Shown piece after piece: positions 13,540 to 23,464 of a stretch of DNA of 64,000 nucleotides (positions are counted from its first letter, which is position 1; each line of letters begins with the position of its first letter). The notes beneath the pieces are model-generated. The model was not told where the DNA came from, searched no databases, and saw nothing but the letters and a program-made list of their open reading frames with translations. The DNA lies in assembly GCA_019054805.1 (NCBI GenBank), contig JAHQIY010000002.1:372001-436000 (forward strand), given 5' to 3'. This DNA comes from Brachionus manjavacas (taxonomy: Eukaryota > Rotifera > Eurotatoria > Ploima > Brachionidae). The translations under genes and the position numbers were made by a program.

Positions 13540-14600
13540 GGGACTTAATTTGGCAAAAATAGGGATGACAGAAACAATAAAAAGCTTATTCTTTGAGGAA
13601 TTTCTGTCCAAATTAAATCCAAAAAAATCAGCTGGACCTGATTTAATAAATCCTTTGCTACTTAAAAGTAACAAAAAAGAGGACTCATTAGACTATGAAA
13701 GAAAGCAAATGTATCTTTTAAAAAAGCGGATCCAAACGGAAATTTCCGTATTTAAAAAAAGACATTATAATTCTTTAAAAAGTGCAACAAAGAGCGACAA
13801 AACTGATTGATTATACCAGACTTGTTTTTAAGTCACAGTTTTAAGTCTAAGTCACAAAAATTTAAGTCAAAGTTATGACTTGACTTAAATTTTTTTTTTT
13901 TAGAAAAAGGCTAAGTAAAGCCAGTCAGCTTGACGGTCAAAATTTTGGACCGTTTAAAAAATCGGTAAAAAAAAAGCGAGCAGTCAAAGATACGGTCAAC
14001 ATTGTGGCGAGCGGTCATTTAGCCGTTCAGCTTGGCGGCCAGAGTTTTGGACTGCCGCGCTGAAAAAAAAAAGTGTTAAAATATCAAAAAAATATTTAAA
14101 AGTTAATATAATTAAATATGTTTATTAATTAAAAAAAAAAAACATATTTTAATTAGAAAAAAAAAAAAAATACCAACGGTCATTGACTTGACTTAAGACT
14201 TGTGACTTAAAAACAACTCTGGATTATACCAGAACTAAGTTTTATGAAGACAGATTGAAATACTTAAATCTAATGAAACTTAAAAATCGTCGTTTAAGGG
14301 AAGACTTAATTCAAGTATGTAAAATTTTAAATGGTTTGAAAAAGTATCTTTGACAAATGGTATCAATTTCGCTTGTAGTACAAAAAACCCACGAAGACCA
14401 CATGACAAAAAACTGGTCTGAGAAATAAATCACAGAGGCTTTTTGAGGCTTACAAATCGCTGCATAAAATCTTAGAACAGTTTATCAGTGAATGCCGTTA
14501 ATGCGCTAACAATAGATAGTTTCTAAGTTATCATTGACAAATAAGTCTTTAGAATGGTGAGAAGCAAAGACTGGCAAAGTCATTTATTTAACAAGGCTAA
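13540..14600 (+). mobile_element. decayed CR1/L2-type LINE, internally deleted and interrupted by a MITE
   Basis: The first part (13550-13810) encodes LNPKKSAGPDLINPLLLK, the start of a non-LTR reverse transcriptase fingers region. After the MITE, the frame resumes at 14222 with KFYEDRLKYLNLMKLKNRR and LREDLIQVCKILNGLKK, the C-terminal RT region typical of CR1/L2-like LINEs. Further 3' a broken frame gives NRCIKS-NSL and VNALTIDSF, matching the usual LINE tail (W-NSLP...V.A.S.. .FK). The centre, including the YADD box, is missing and stops are present. Non-functional. Confidence 0.72.
13817..14221. repeat. hAT-type MITE nested in the LINE
   Basis: Begins CAGACTTGTTTTTAAGTCAC and ends with the inverted form (reverse complement CAGAGTTGTTTTTAAGTCAC). 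It is flanked by a perfect 8-bp direct repeat GATTATAC at 13809-13816 and 14222-14229, the length expected for hAT elements. The inside is non-coding and holds a GC-richer patch around 13920-14070 with repeated CGGTCA words. Removing the element and one duplication rejoins the LINE. Confidence 0.7.
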
Positions 14601-15388
14601 ACGCTTTTCAGAGTAAATATCGATACTTCAGTTACTGCTACTACTGCTTCTAATATTTTACTTCTACAGTGAGAAGAGAGTAGTTAAAAGTTATTGAAAG
14701 GCTTTACGGAAATGAAAATTTAATTTAATTAAATTTTTCTTATTCTATGGTCAAAAATTCTAATCATAGCTTTTGTTTTTACGAAGTAGTTTTTTTAGCT
14801 TTATTTAAAAAAAATAACTTCAAAAATAAACAAACTAAATTTAAATTAAATCAAATATTTTTATTGATAAATATTAAAGTTTTTAGTTAAATAGATAATT
14901 TTTATTTTAAACATAAATATTTATTTTCACAATAAAATATTATTAATGTTTTATAATACTAATCTAATTATAAATACCTTTATCGTATTTTTTTAAATCC
15001 TATTAAGGGGCTCATTATTTGACATTTTGGAGATCTTCTTACTTGAAAAAATCCTCGTGCTGTTTCCTCCAGATTACGAGTCAATAATCTACATACCTTG
15101 TCCCCTTGCAAAGAAGTCTGTCAAAAAAAAAAATTTTAACGTTTTATCATTTTATTTTAAATTTTGAAAAAACTGAATGATCACGGTTTAGTCACATATT
15201 ATGCGATCATCAATTGATTAGACTTGTTCGCCAAACTAACATTATTAAAATGTTAAGTAGTTTTATGAATAGTACTTTATGGTCAAGACCCTTTTTAACT
15301 AGAAAATAAAAATGCATATAAGAAAAATATTTAATTAAAAGAAAAAATAATAAATCAATAACAATTATTAAAAAAATTAATTTTAATA
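14600..15388. other. gene-free spacer 3' of YJU2
   Basis: No coding frame, repeat or RNA gene recognised. It should include the YJU2 3' UTR and polyadenylation site on the minus strand. Confidence 0.5.
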
Positions 15389-16478
15389 TTATTCATCCTC
15401 GTCACTGCTATACTCAGCTAGAGAAGAGAGAGCACCAAGACTTGACTTAACTTGATCTTTATCTTCATTCGGAGCTGTATCGGGTTTCTTTTTGATAAAA
15501 GATGAAATTTTTGATTTTGTCAAAGCATTATTGTTGGACTGGCTTATTGTTGGATTTTTTAAAAATTCCGACAAAGCACTAGCCTTGGATTCATCTATTT
15601 TTATTCTCTTTGACGAGATCTCTTCTTCATTTTCTTCTAGCTTTATCTTTTCTCTTTTAGATTCGTCTAACTCGACTTGTTCATCATCAGAAACTTCCTC
15701 GGAATTTTTATTCCTAAAAATCCTCCTTATCTCTTCTTCATCTTCTTCTTCCTGCCTTTCCAGCACCTTTTTCTTCAATTCTTCGTGCTCTTGTAGCAAA
15801 ATTTTTGGGTCTACGGACGCATGGGCTGCATTTAGCTCTCTAATATCCTCCAAAGTTTCCAAGATTGCCATTTCTCGCCTAGAATCACGCGTTCGATTTT
15901 CCAAAATTTTCATAGGATTGTTTGCTTCCTCTTCCTTTTCTTGCTTAGCTTCCAGTTCTGCTTGTTTTTCTGCTAGACGAATGCATTCGAAATTTCGAAT
16001 TGCGCCAAACTCCATGTGATAATCTGAATTTTCTGGATCGGTCTTTAAATAAAACAATTAAAAAACTTAAAAATTTCTTTAAAAAAATTAGATTATACCA
16101 GAAATGTAATTTCTGCCAAACATTTTGTACACTTAATGTAAAATCTATACACTTGAATACCAAGATATGTCTTTCCGATTACGTCTTCTTTTCTGGCATT
16201 GAATTTTTTACCTCGGTAAATGTATTCACCGCATGTTGTACATCTGTGATTAAATATTTGTTAGATTAAGGAAAATAAAATTGATAAAAAGTAGTACCTC
16301 ATATTGAATGGTGCCATGAGACGAATCGTAAACTGACGATTTTTTTCTCGTTTGACCCTCGGGAGTTTCGAAGGGTCGAAATTTGGCGGGTAATATTTCT
16401 AGGAAAAGAAATGACATGAGTTTTATTCAGGATTTCGACATAAAATTTACTTACATTTAAAACTTTTCTTTCAGACAT
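15389..16478 (-). CDS. yju2: YJU2/CCDC94 pre-mRNA splicing factor
   Basis: Yju2 joins the Prp19-associated spliceosome and helps dock the 5' splice site and branch helix for the first catalytic step. Four exons: 16478-16455, 16398-16298, 16243-16099 and 16042-15389, with 56-57-nt GT-AG introns; total 924 nt, 307 aa, against about 320 aa in human. N-terminal [19 protein letters not shown] is diagnostic. A zinc site is formed by Cys43/Cys46 (CTTC) and Cys80/Cys83 (CTKC), the same spacing as the family. [25 protein letters not shown] and a helical segment follow, then a Lys/Glu/Ser-rich tail ending YSSDEDE. The closely related CCDC130 paralogue is less likely because of the N-terminus and zinc spacing. 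Confidence 0.95.
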
Positions 16479-17550
16479 TCTTATAGATTTTTGATTGAAA
16501 AATTAATTTTTATATTGTTCAAAATCTTCAAGTACTTTTATTTATACATCTATTTATTATAAATAAAGTATTTTCCAATTCAGAAGATGCTTAACTTTTA
16601 GGCAATTAAGCAATTAGAGTGGCAAAGTAAATTTTTGTTCTATTTTCAGTCAAACCAAAAGTTACAAAAAATCATAAAAAAACAAAATGTTATTTATGAT
16701 TTTGGAAGATTACGAAAGACTTAAAAATATAAATTTGACTCTCATACGTAAATTTGCAAAAAATTAACACAAATTTCAAAATTCAATTTGTCTAATTTAT
16801 GTAAAATTTAGATTTAACAATGTTTTCAATAAATTGAGAGACAATTTTTTGGGCAAAAAATTTAAACTTTGACAAATAATTTTTGGGACAACATTAAAAA
16901 GTAGCTATTTTGATTTTTTGAATTTTTAGAAAGCCTGGTTAAGTTAAAAAGAAAATACAATTTTTCAAATCATTTTGAAAAAATTATTCATTCTAAATAT
17001 TTTGAGTGGCATATTTGATTTCAAAAAATAAAACTTAAATTACATTTTTTTATTAATTTTCAAAATATTCAAAAATAATAAATTTTTATTTTAAAGGTCA
17101 TGAAAGCATATTAAAATTTTTAAAATAAATTAACTTTTAGAATGCAAATTAATTTATCTTTAAAAATTTTTTGGTTATTGTTAACCGCTCATGTTTAAGA
17201 GCATTAAACGGGCGTATTTTTACAGGTTATTAATTTAATTTTAAAAAATTAATTTAGTTTGTTCTTCAGAGAACTTTAATTACCTGCTCCAAAATAACTG
17301 AAAATTATTTTATATTTATTGTAAATTTTTTTATTTTTGTATATCATTAATGGTTTATCCACTTACCCCAATTTTGTAGAATCAGCAATAGGACAAAATT
17401 CTGAGCCAATTTTTGAGCATAACTTTTTTAATTTTTGATTTTTAAGCCCATAAATCTCGTCGAAAAAGAGTCAATTTTAAAAAAAAATATTAACAGTTTG
17501 ATTCAAAAACTTTTTATTTATTTAATTGAAACTTTATATAAAACAAACAT
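16479..17550. other. AT-rich spacer between YJU2 and the GWKP-repeat gene
   Basis: Non-coding. It should contain the YJU2 promoter and the GWKP gene's 3' end. No motif beyond A/T runs can be defended. Confidence 0.5.
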
Positions 17551-19929
17551 TTATTCTTCATCACTTTCTTGAAATTTCCAAAGTTGATTTTCTCTTTCTT
17601 CATCATTATCGTCATCCGGTTTATTTTCATCATTAAATTTAGTTAGTTTAAGGCTTTGGTTTGTTTTCGACGCCTCTCGCTCTTCTCCCTGCTCCAATTT
17701 TTCTTCCTTCACTGCAGAATTATTATCCGCCAAATTTCCCTCATCATTTATTTCACTTTGTCTTTCTGTCTCATTTTTTATGCTTACTTCATTATTTTCT
17801 TGACCATCTAAATCAAAATTTTTAGACCCATTTCTTAACTGATTTTCCACTTCTTCCTTATCATCTACTTCATTTTCAGCCTGACTTTGCTGTGATTTAT
17901 TCTTTTCCATTTCAACATTTTCATCATTTTGAGCCTCATTTTCAAATTTAGATTTATTAGATCCATTACTTAACTGGTCTTCTTCTTCTTCCTTATCATC
18001 TACTTCATTTTCAGCCTGACTTTGCTGTGATTTATTCTTTTCCATTTCAACATTTTCATCATTTTGAGCCTCATTTTCAAATTTAGATTTATTAGATCCA
18101 TTACTTAACTGGTCTTCTTCTTCTTCCTTATCATCTACTTCATTTTCAGCCTGACTTTGCTGTGATTTATTCTTTTCCATTTCAACATCTTTTTGAGCCT
18201 CATTTTCACAATTAGATTTTCCAGATGCAATACTTTGACCATTATGCAAATTGTCTTCGGCATTTTCATTTTCCTCATTATTTTTACTCTGTTCGAGTTT
18301 AGGATTTTCGTCTGCACGAACCTCTAATACAGATCTTTTAGACTCTAAATTTAACTCATCCTCCAACTCTTCTCTATTTTCAATTGAATCATTATTTTCC
18401 ATTCTGATAATGGATTCTTGCAGTTCATTTTCTTCAATATTGTTCGATATTTTCGGAGTAGATGTTTTGTAAACATCGTCATCTTGTTTTACAGTATCAA
18501 CTTTTTCCAAGTTAAGCTTTAGCTTTGAATTATCTCCAGTAATTTTCTGTTCATTTTTTTTCTCAATTGGAGGTTTTGAATTTATTTTTGGTTCCTTATT
18601 TGCACTTAATCTAAATCTGTTGACAACTGGTTTTTTATCTTCATTGAATTTATAAGGATTTTCCTGTTTAACCTTACCATTTGGCTTCCATCCTTTACCA
18701 AGATTATTTTCGTCCTTTATCATTTTTTTTTGATTTGTTTCCTTCTCAACAGGTCTAACCAAATCGACTTTGTAAGGATTATCAGGCTTTACTTTACCAT
18801 TAGGTTTCCAGGTTTTTCCAGCATCTTTATTATCTTTTATATTTTTTTTTTCGACCACCGAAATCATTGGTTCCTGGTAAAGTTTTTTAAGATCGTCTTT
18901 ACTTTTGCCACATATTGGTTTCCAGCCATTACCAACATCTTTTTCATCTTTGAAAACTTTTCGCTTTACTGTCACACTTTTGAACGGTTCTTTGTCATAA
19001 TCAGAACTATACGAAGGCTTGAAGCTTTTTCTCCTATGCTCAACATCTTTACCAATGTCTCTTGGGTCCCGTACAACTTTTTTTTTTACTATTACTGTTT
19101 TAAATGGTTCTTTTGGGGGTTCAGGTCTGGCATAAATATTCAAATTATTTTTCGACGTTGACAAAATATTCTTCCAGCCTTGGCCAATGTCTTTGGGATC
19201 CAAGATCACTTTTTTCTTAACAGTTACACTTTTAAATGGGTTTTTTTCGTAAGTAGAACTAGAATAAATGCTGAGGTCTTCTTTAGACTTGGCCAGAGTT
19301 GGCTTCCATCCTTTGCCTACGTCTTTGGAGTCTTTTTGGGCACATTTTTTAAATTTCGAAAAATCTTGCGAGCTTGAAAAAATAGCCGATTTGGACATGG
19401 ATCGTCCGACAGGTTTCCAGGACGTGTGGTTCATGTAAGTCTGGGATTTTGGCCTGCTCAAAGAACTAAAGCTTCGATTATTCGCTTTTTTTGGTTTTTT
19501 GTTTTGTTTAGATGAAGGAATTCGCGCATATTGGTCATAGTTGTATTTTTGGCTATAACCAGGTGCATAACTTGAATAGGTCGAGATGTTGTCATATTCA
19601 CTTTGAAGCGGAAATTTAAAAGAAAATTTTAGACTGGGCCTTTGAGTGGGTTCTCGGTATTGTGATTGTTGGTAATAGTCTGGATTGTATTCTGAATCAC
19701 TCTCAAAGTAATTTGACTCACTGGAACTTATTTCGTACAAATTGGAATTTGATTTTCCCAATAAAGAGTGAGAATAACTGTAAAAACTACTGGTCGGTGA
19801 ACTATCTATCAAGTTATCTATGTCGTGGAACATTTTTATCATTTCTGCTTTGCATTCTCTCAATTTGATTATTTGCTCGTCAAGTTTTCTATTTGACTCG
19901 GCCAAATTTGGTGAGAGCATTTTGTTCAA
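17551..19929 (-). CDS. large single-exon repeat protein with GWKP motifs and acidic tail, family unknown
   Basis: Uninterrupted 792-aa frame; I do not recognise the family. N-terminus (about 5-40) is charged and likely coiled coil. Residues 45-200 are Ser/Tyr rich. Residues about 202-424 hold six spaced copies of a D-x-G-x-GWKP-like motif (near 203, 247, 291, 331, 369 and 409; period 38-44) alternating with basic PFKSVTVKKKV-type segments. The C-terminal half is acidic (Glu/Asn/Asp/Lys) and includes three copies of a 45-aa unit (QSQAENEVDDKEEEE...), encoded by a 135-bp tandem repeat. No signal peptide or membrane segment. The basic, regularly spaced motifs would suit a cytoskeletal or filament-binding protein, but that is only inference. 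ATG at 19929 is the first Met of the frame. Confidence 0.8.
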   Translation of the reverse strand: MNKMLSPNLAESNRKLDEQIIKLRECKAEMIKMFHDIDNLIDSSPTSSFYSYSHSLLGKSNSNLYEISSSESNYFESDSEYNPDYYQQSQYREPTQRPSLKFSFKFPLQSEYDNISTYSSYAPGYSQKYNYDQYARIPSSKQNKKPKKANNRSFSSLSRPKSQTYMNHTSWKPVGRSMSKSAIFSSSQDFSKFKKCAQKDSKDVGKGWKPTLAKSKEDLSIYSSSTYEKNPFKSVTVKKKVILDPKDIGQGWKNILSTSKNNLNIYARPEPPKEPFKTVIVKKKVVRDPRDIGKDVEHRRKSFKPSYSSDYDKEPFKSVTVKRKVFKDEKDVGNGWKPICGKSKDDLKKLYQEPMISVVEKKNIKDNKDAGKTWKPNGKVKPDNPYKVDLVRPVEKETNQKKMIKDENNLGKGWKPNGKVKQENPYKFNEDKKPVVNRFRLSANKEPKINSKPPIEKKNEQKITGDNSKLKLNLEKVDTVKQDDDVYKTSTPKISNNIEENELQESIIRMENNDSIENREELEDELNLESKRSVLEVRADENPKLEQSKNNEENENAEDNLHNGQSIASGKSNCENEAQKDVEMEKNKSQQSQAENEVDDKEEEEDQLSNGSNKSKFENEAQNDENVEMEKNKSQQSQAENEVDDKEEEEDQLSNGSNKSKFENEAQNDENVEMEKNKSQQSQAENEVDDKEEVENQLRNGSKNFDLDGQENNEVSIKNETERQSEINDEGNLADNNSAVKEEKLEQGEEREASKTNQSLKLTKFNDENKPDDDNDEERENQLWKFQESDEE
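17815..18225 (-). repeat. 135-bp tandem repeat, about 3 copies, in coding sequence
   Basis: The word CTGACTTTGCTGTG recurs at 17881, 18016 and 18151, an exact 135-bp spacing (45 codons). Copies 1-2 and 2-3 are nearly identical through the core; the outer edges are diverged. Frame is kept, so copy-number change would alter the acidic tail length in steps of 45 residues. Confidence 0.9.
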
Positions 19930-21430
19930 CTATCAATTTTTTTCAAGTCAAAAGGTGTCTTTTAGTTGGATTTAAAATTTTTGAGAATTTTATCTTGTTG
20001 CCATGGCAACAGAAAAAATAATTTTTTAATTGCAACAATTAATATATATAATAGCAGATTATTTTAATAGGACAATCTTATGTTGTTTTTTTTTAAATTT
20101 GAAGGATTATTTAAATTTTCTTTTCGTTTTAATCCAAGGACGATTCACTTTTTCTTAAATAATAAATTCTTACTATTAATATTTTTTTTATTTCAAAAAA
20201 AGTAGAAATATTTGAGATCAGATACTTAAGCAAAAAAAATTTCTTTTTAAAAAAGATTACTGCATAAGCTTTTGGAACCTTTAACTCAAGTATTTAAAAT
20301 CATCAAGGATTTTTTGGCAACTTGAAGTTCATGATCATGATCACATGATCAGAATTTAATTGATTAAAATCTAAATAAAAATGATAAGATTAGATTTCTA
20401 ATTTTTTTTTAAATAGTTTACTATTTCTTATTTAAAAAAACAAATCTTTTTTTTCTATTTGATCCTTGATTGATTCTTTTAAAATCTTTAAAAAAAAATT
20501 CATATTATTTAATTCCTAATTGAAGATTAAACAAATCGTTTTTAGTAAATTTTTTCATTTATTATCAAAAAAATTGCAAAAAATACCTTTATTTTTAAAT
20601 CGAAAACTTAAAATTTTGATTTGAAATTTATTTAAATTTTTATTTGATCAAATACTTGAATTTGCCTGATTATTTTTTTATTTAAAGACCACGTCATTAT
20701 TTTATTATTTTCAAAAACATTTTAAGTCAAAAAGGAATTTTAAGAAATAGAAAAAATAGAATAGAATCATAATTTTCGCATATCTTTCGAATAAAAAGTC
20801 TAATTGATTTGAAATTTTAAAATTAATTTTTCAGATTTTAAAATTTCGTTAACTTCTTTTCTTTTTCTGATTTTTTTGGTCAAATTCGAATCTAGAGCTT
20901 TACAATTCTTGTTTGGTCTTAATTTAGTAATTTGAGCTAATAAATTGTCCAAAGTAAAAATAATATTAATAGCTTAATTAAGTTCTAAAATATAAATTTT
21001 AACACTTAGTTAAAATTGCTAAATAAAAAACTCCAAGAAATTTTATCATTTCTATTTTAATTTTTTTTATGCTTTATTTTCTTTAGCTGAAATTCTATAT
21101 TTTTTATCTATCGATTGATAGTTCACCTATAATTTCAAACTTTGAATAAATTTAATGTATTCTACGTCTTTTTCTTGTAGTTGGATTTGATTGAAAAATT
21201 TTGACGTTGACATTTGAATTTTTAAAAACTTTGGTGGACTACATTTTAAGCTAATGGTTGAATTGAAATCCTTGAAGCTACTTGATTTTATTTCCCAAGA
21301 GAAACCGGTATTTCAATAATATTTAACAGCTTATTCAATAAAATTTGATGTTATTGGCATTTAATTTGATATTAGTCACATTATAAAAAGTATGAGCTTA
21401 TTTATCGAATAAGATTCATTTTTAATTTTG
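19930..21430. other. gene-free upstream region of the GWKP-repeat gene
   Basis: No further coding sequence or repeat edge recognised. The first few hundred bases should carry the GWKP gene's promoter. Confidence 0.5.
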
Positions 21431-22234
21431 GCATATGTTTTTGACTTACCTCTAAATTATTAAAAAGTAACTCTAAAATAAAACAATTTACCTCTAATTT
21501 ATTAAAACATAAGCTAAATTGTTATTTATAAGCTATTTTAATAAAAAAACTCTATTCTAATAAAAAAGTATCTAAATTAGTAAACTAGCAGATATTTTAT
21601 TAAAAAAAAATCTAAATAAAGAAAAAAAAAGTTAATTAAAAAATAAAAAGCTAATTAGAGAAAAAAAAGAATGTAATATTTAATTTTGTTTGCATTTGTT
21701 TGGACAATACAAATAACGTTTCATACGCATTCCTGAGTTACAAACTCGACAATACTTTTTCGTTTCATCAACACTAATTCTTTTCGACGGTTGAGGAGCT
21801 ATTTCAGACTCATCGTTCTCATATATGATTCAATGCCTTTTGCAGGTTCATTTGATTTTTATTTGGAACGATGCTTGACTCATGAGTAATTTCATCGACT
21901 AGATGTAGAGTAGGCGAACGCCACATTGACCATTCCCTTACAATCGTTTGTTTTAAAAAAAAACCAATGAGTAAATGTCAATTAAATGAAACATTTGAAT
22001 TTTTTAATTAACAGAGTTTAATTCATAAAATAGATGTTTTTTTAATTGATTAGTTTTTTTTTTAATAATTTGCTGCAGTTTTCATTTATTAGCGGGTCTA
22101 TTAATATTTAGATCAGTTGTTTTAGATTAAGAAGTCTCTTTAATTTATTAAAGGTGAACTTTTAATATTAGAGGTAAGTTTTTATATTTTAGAGGTATTT
22201 TTTAATAATTTAGAGGTAAGCAAAGAATTTATGC
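21431..22234 (-). mobile_element. foldback DNA transposon remnant with iterated CCTCTAA subterminal repeats
   Basis: Inverted ends of at least 50 bp: left GCATATG...CTTACCTCTAAATTATT, right reverse complement GCATAAA...CTTACCTCTAAATTATT. Within each arm a short unit (CCTCTAATTTATTAAAA-like) is repeated several times, the architecture of foldback elements. On the minus strand, about 21945-21680, a decayed frame ends in KKYCRVCNSGMRMKRYLYCP followed by NKCKQN and a stop, a small Cys-rich zinc-binding tail that is likely the end of a lost transposase. No clear target duplication found. Confidence 0.55.
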
Positions 22235-22290
22235 GTTCGAGTAATACTTTTTTTAAGAAAAAAAACCTTTATAAAATGAATTTTAAAAAA

Positions 22291-22332
22291 ACTCGTTTAA
22301 TCTCATAAAAAAAAATATGAGATTAAACGAGT
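22291..22332. repeat. perfect 17-bp-arm hairpin
   Basis: Arms ACTCGTTTAATCTCATA (22291-22307) and its exact complement (22316-22332) flank an eight-A loop. It lies between the foldback element and the pogo remnant, so it may belong to a further element end. Confidence 0.75.
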
Positions 22333-22485
22333 CTATTGAGTACATTTTTTTCCTTGTAAATATTATAAACTGATTAATTAAACTACCAACTAGCCACTTG
22401 TTCGCTCAAGCCTTCTCAAATCAATTAATAAACTATTGAAACTATTATTGTTTATCTAAAAATTTTAATTGATAAAAGAGAGAAA

Positions 22486-23277
22486 ATGTATCTACAACAT
22501 CTGTTTTACTACCTTTAGATCAAGGTATAATTCATTCCTTTAAAGTTAAATATCGGACAGATGTTGCAAGAGAAAAGTTGCATGCCATATAATACGGCTC
22601 TGAGATCCTTACAATAGATATCTTTTCTTGGATTTACAAAATCAAACGCGCGTGGGACGGTTTTCTCCATCAACCATAAGAAATTGTTTTATTAAAAGCG
22701 GGCTTCAACGGTCATTTTGTATTCGATTTAGACGAAGTGTGCGAGAAAGAAGAGGATCACTATAAAGAAATTGCATCCTTTGAGAAGATACTCTATTTCG
22801 ATAAATTCGCCTAAGTGTCAATCGACAGCAACTTGGCTACGCGCGAAATGTCCTCAGAGGCATAAATTGTCGATTTAATAGCAACAAACAATCCAATAGA
22901 GCAAGACAGTGATACAGAAATTGAAGAGCAACAAAATGCAAATAAACAAGTGATTAACTCAAAAGAAGCAATCGATAGAATAAATGAACTGAAACAATTT
23001 TTTTTAAACAAAAAAGATGATAATTCTATTGTAATTAATTTATTATTTTAAATTGAAAATTTTATAATTGAAAGTAGTTCTACCAAACAACCATCTATTA
23101 CCTATTTTATTCAAAAAAATTAACTTTTTGTTTGTTTTCGGATTTTTATTTTAGTTTTTTTAATCAATAAAATTTGATTTAAAATTTTTTTTGTCCTTAT
23201 CATTTTATATGGGAATTTCGATTTAACGAATACCAAATTTTCCGCCCAAGTAGTTCGTTTTACCGAGGATTGACTGT
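22486..23277 (+). mobile_element. pogo/Tigger-type DNA transposon, 5'-truncated remnant
   Basis: A frame from 22486 reads LLPLDQGIIHSFKVKYR, the characteristic segment of pogo/Tigger DDE transposases (LDQG-I-SFK-YR), then stops in frame and continues as broken frames (IRNCFIKAGFNGHFVFDLD; a Glu/Asp/Gln-rich tail to about 23051). At 23205-23277 the 3' inverted terminus survives: read on the minus strand it is TACAGTCAATCCTCGGTAAA, close to the well-known Tigger terminus, next to a TA as expected for TA-targeting elements. No matching 5' terminus seen. Confidence 0.72.
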
Positions 23278-23464
23278 ATTCAGATTCTTATTTAAAAAAT
23301 TGGAAATTCTTTTCAAAAAAAAAATTTTTTAGATTGAATCAAAATATTAGACAAAATAGAAAATTGTAATTTTAGTAATTATGTTTGAAATTTAATTTTT
23401 TTATTAAAGGTTTTTAAGAAACTTTGGAATAATTGAAAGTTTTTGACTGAAATTATTAAATTTT

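Noticed and set aside
15492..16019. 175-aa Ser/Phe-rich plus-strand frame
   Set aside because: Antisense shadow of the YJU2 last exon; its Ser runs are the complement of Glu/Asp/Lys codons.
17815..18225. CRISPR-like array
   Set aside because: Units are contiguous, in frame and coding, with no unique spacers; the genome is eukaryotic.
18730..19161. 143-aa Phe/Ile-rich plus-strand frame
   Set aside because: Antisense shadow of the GWKP-repeat gene; composition is that of complemented Lys/Asn/Asp codons.
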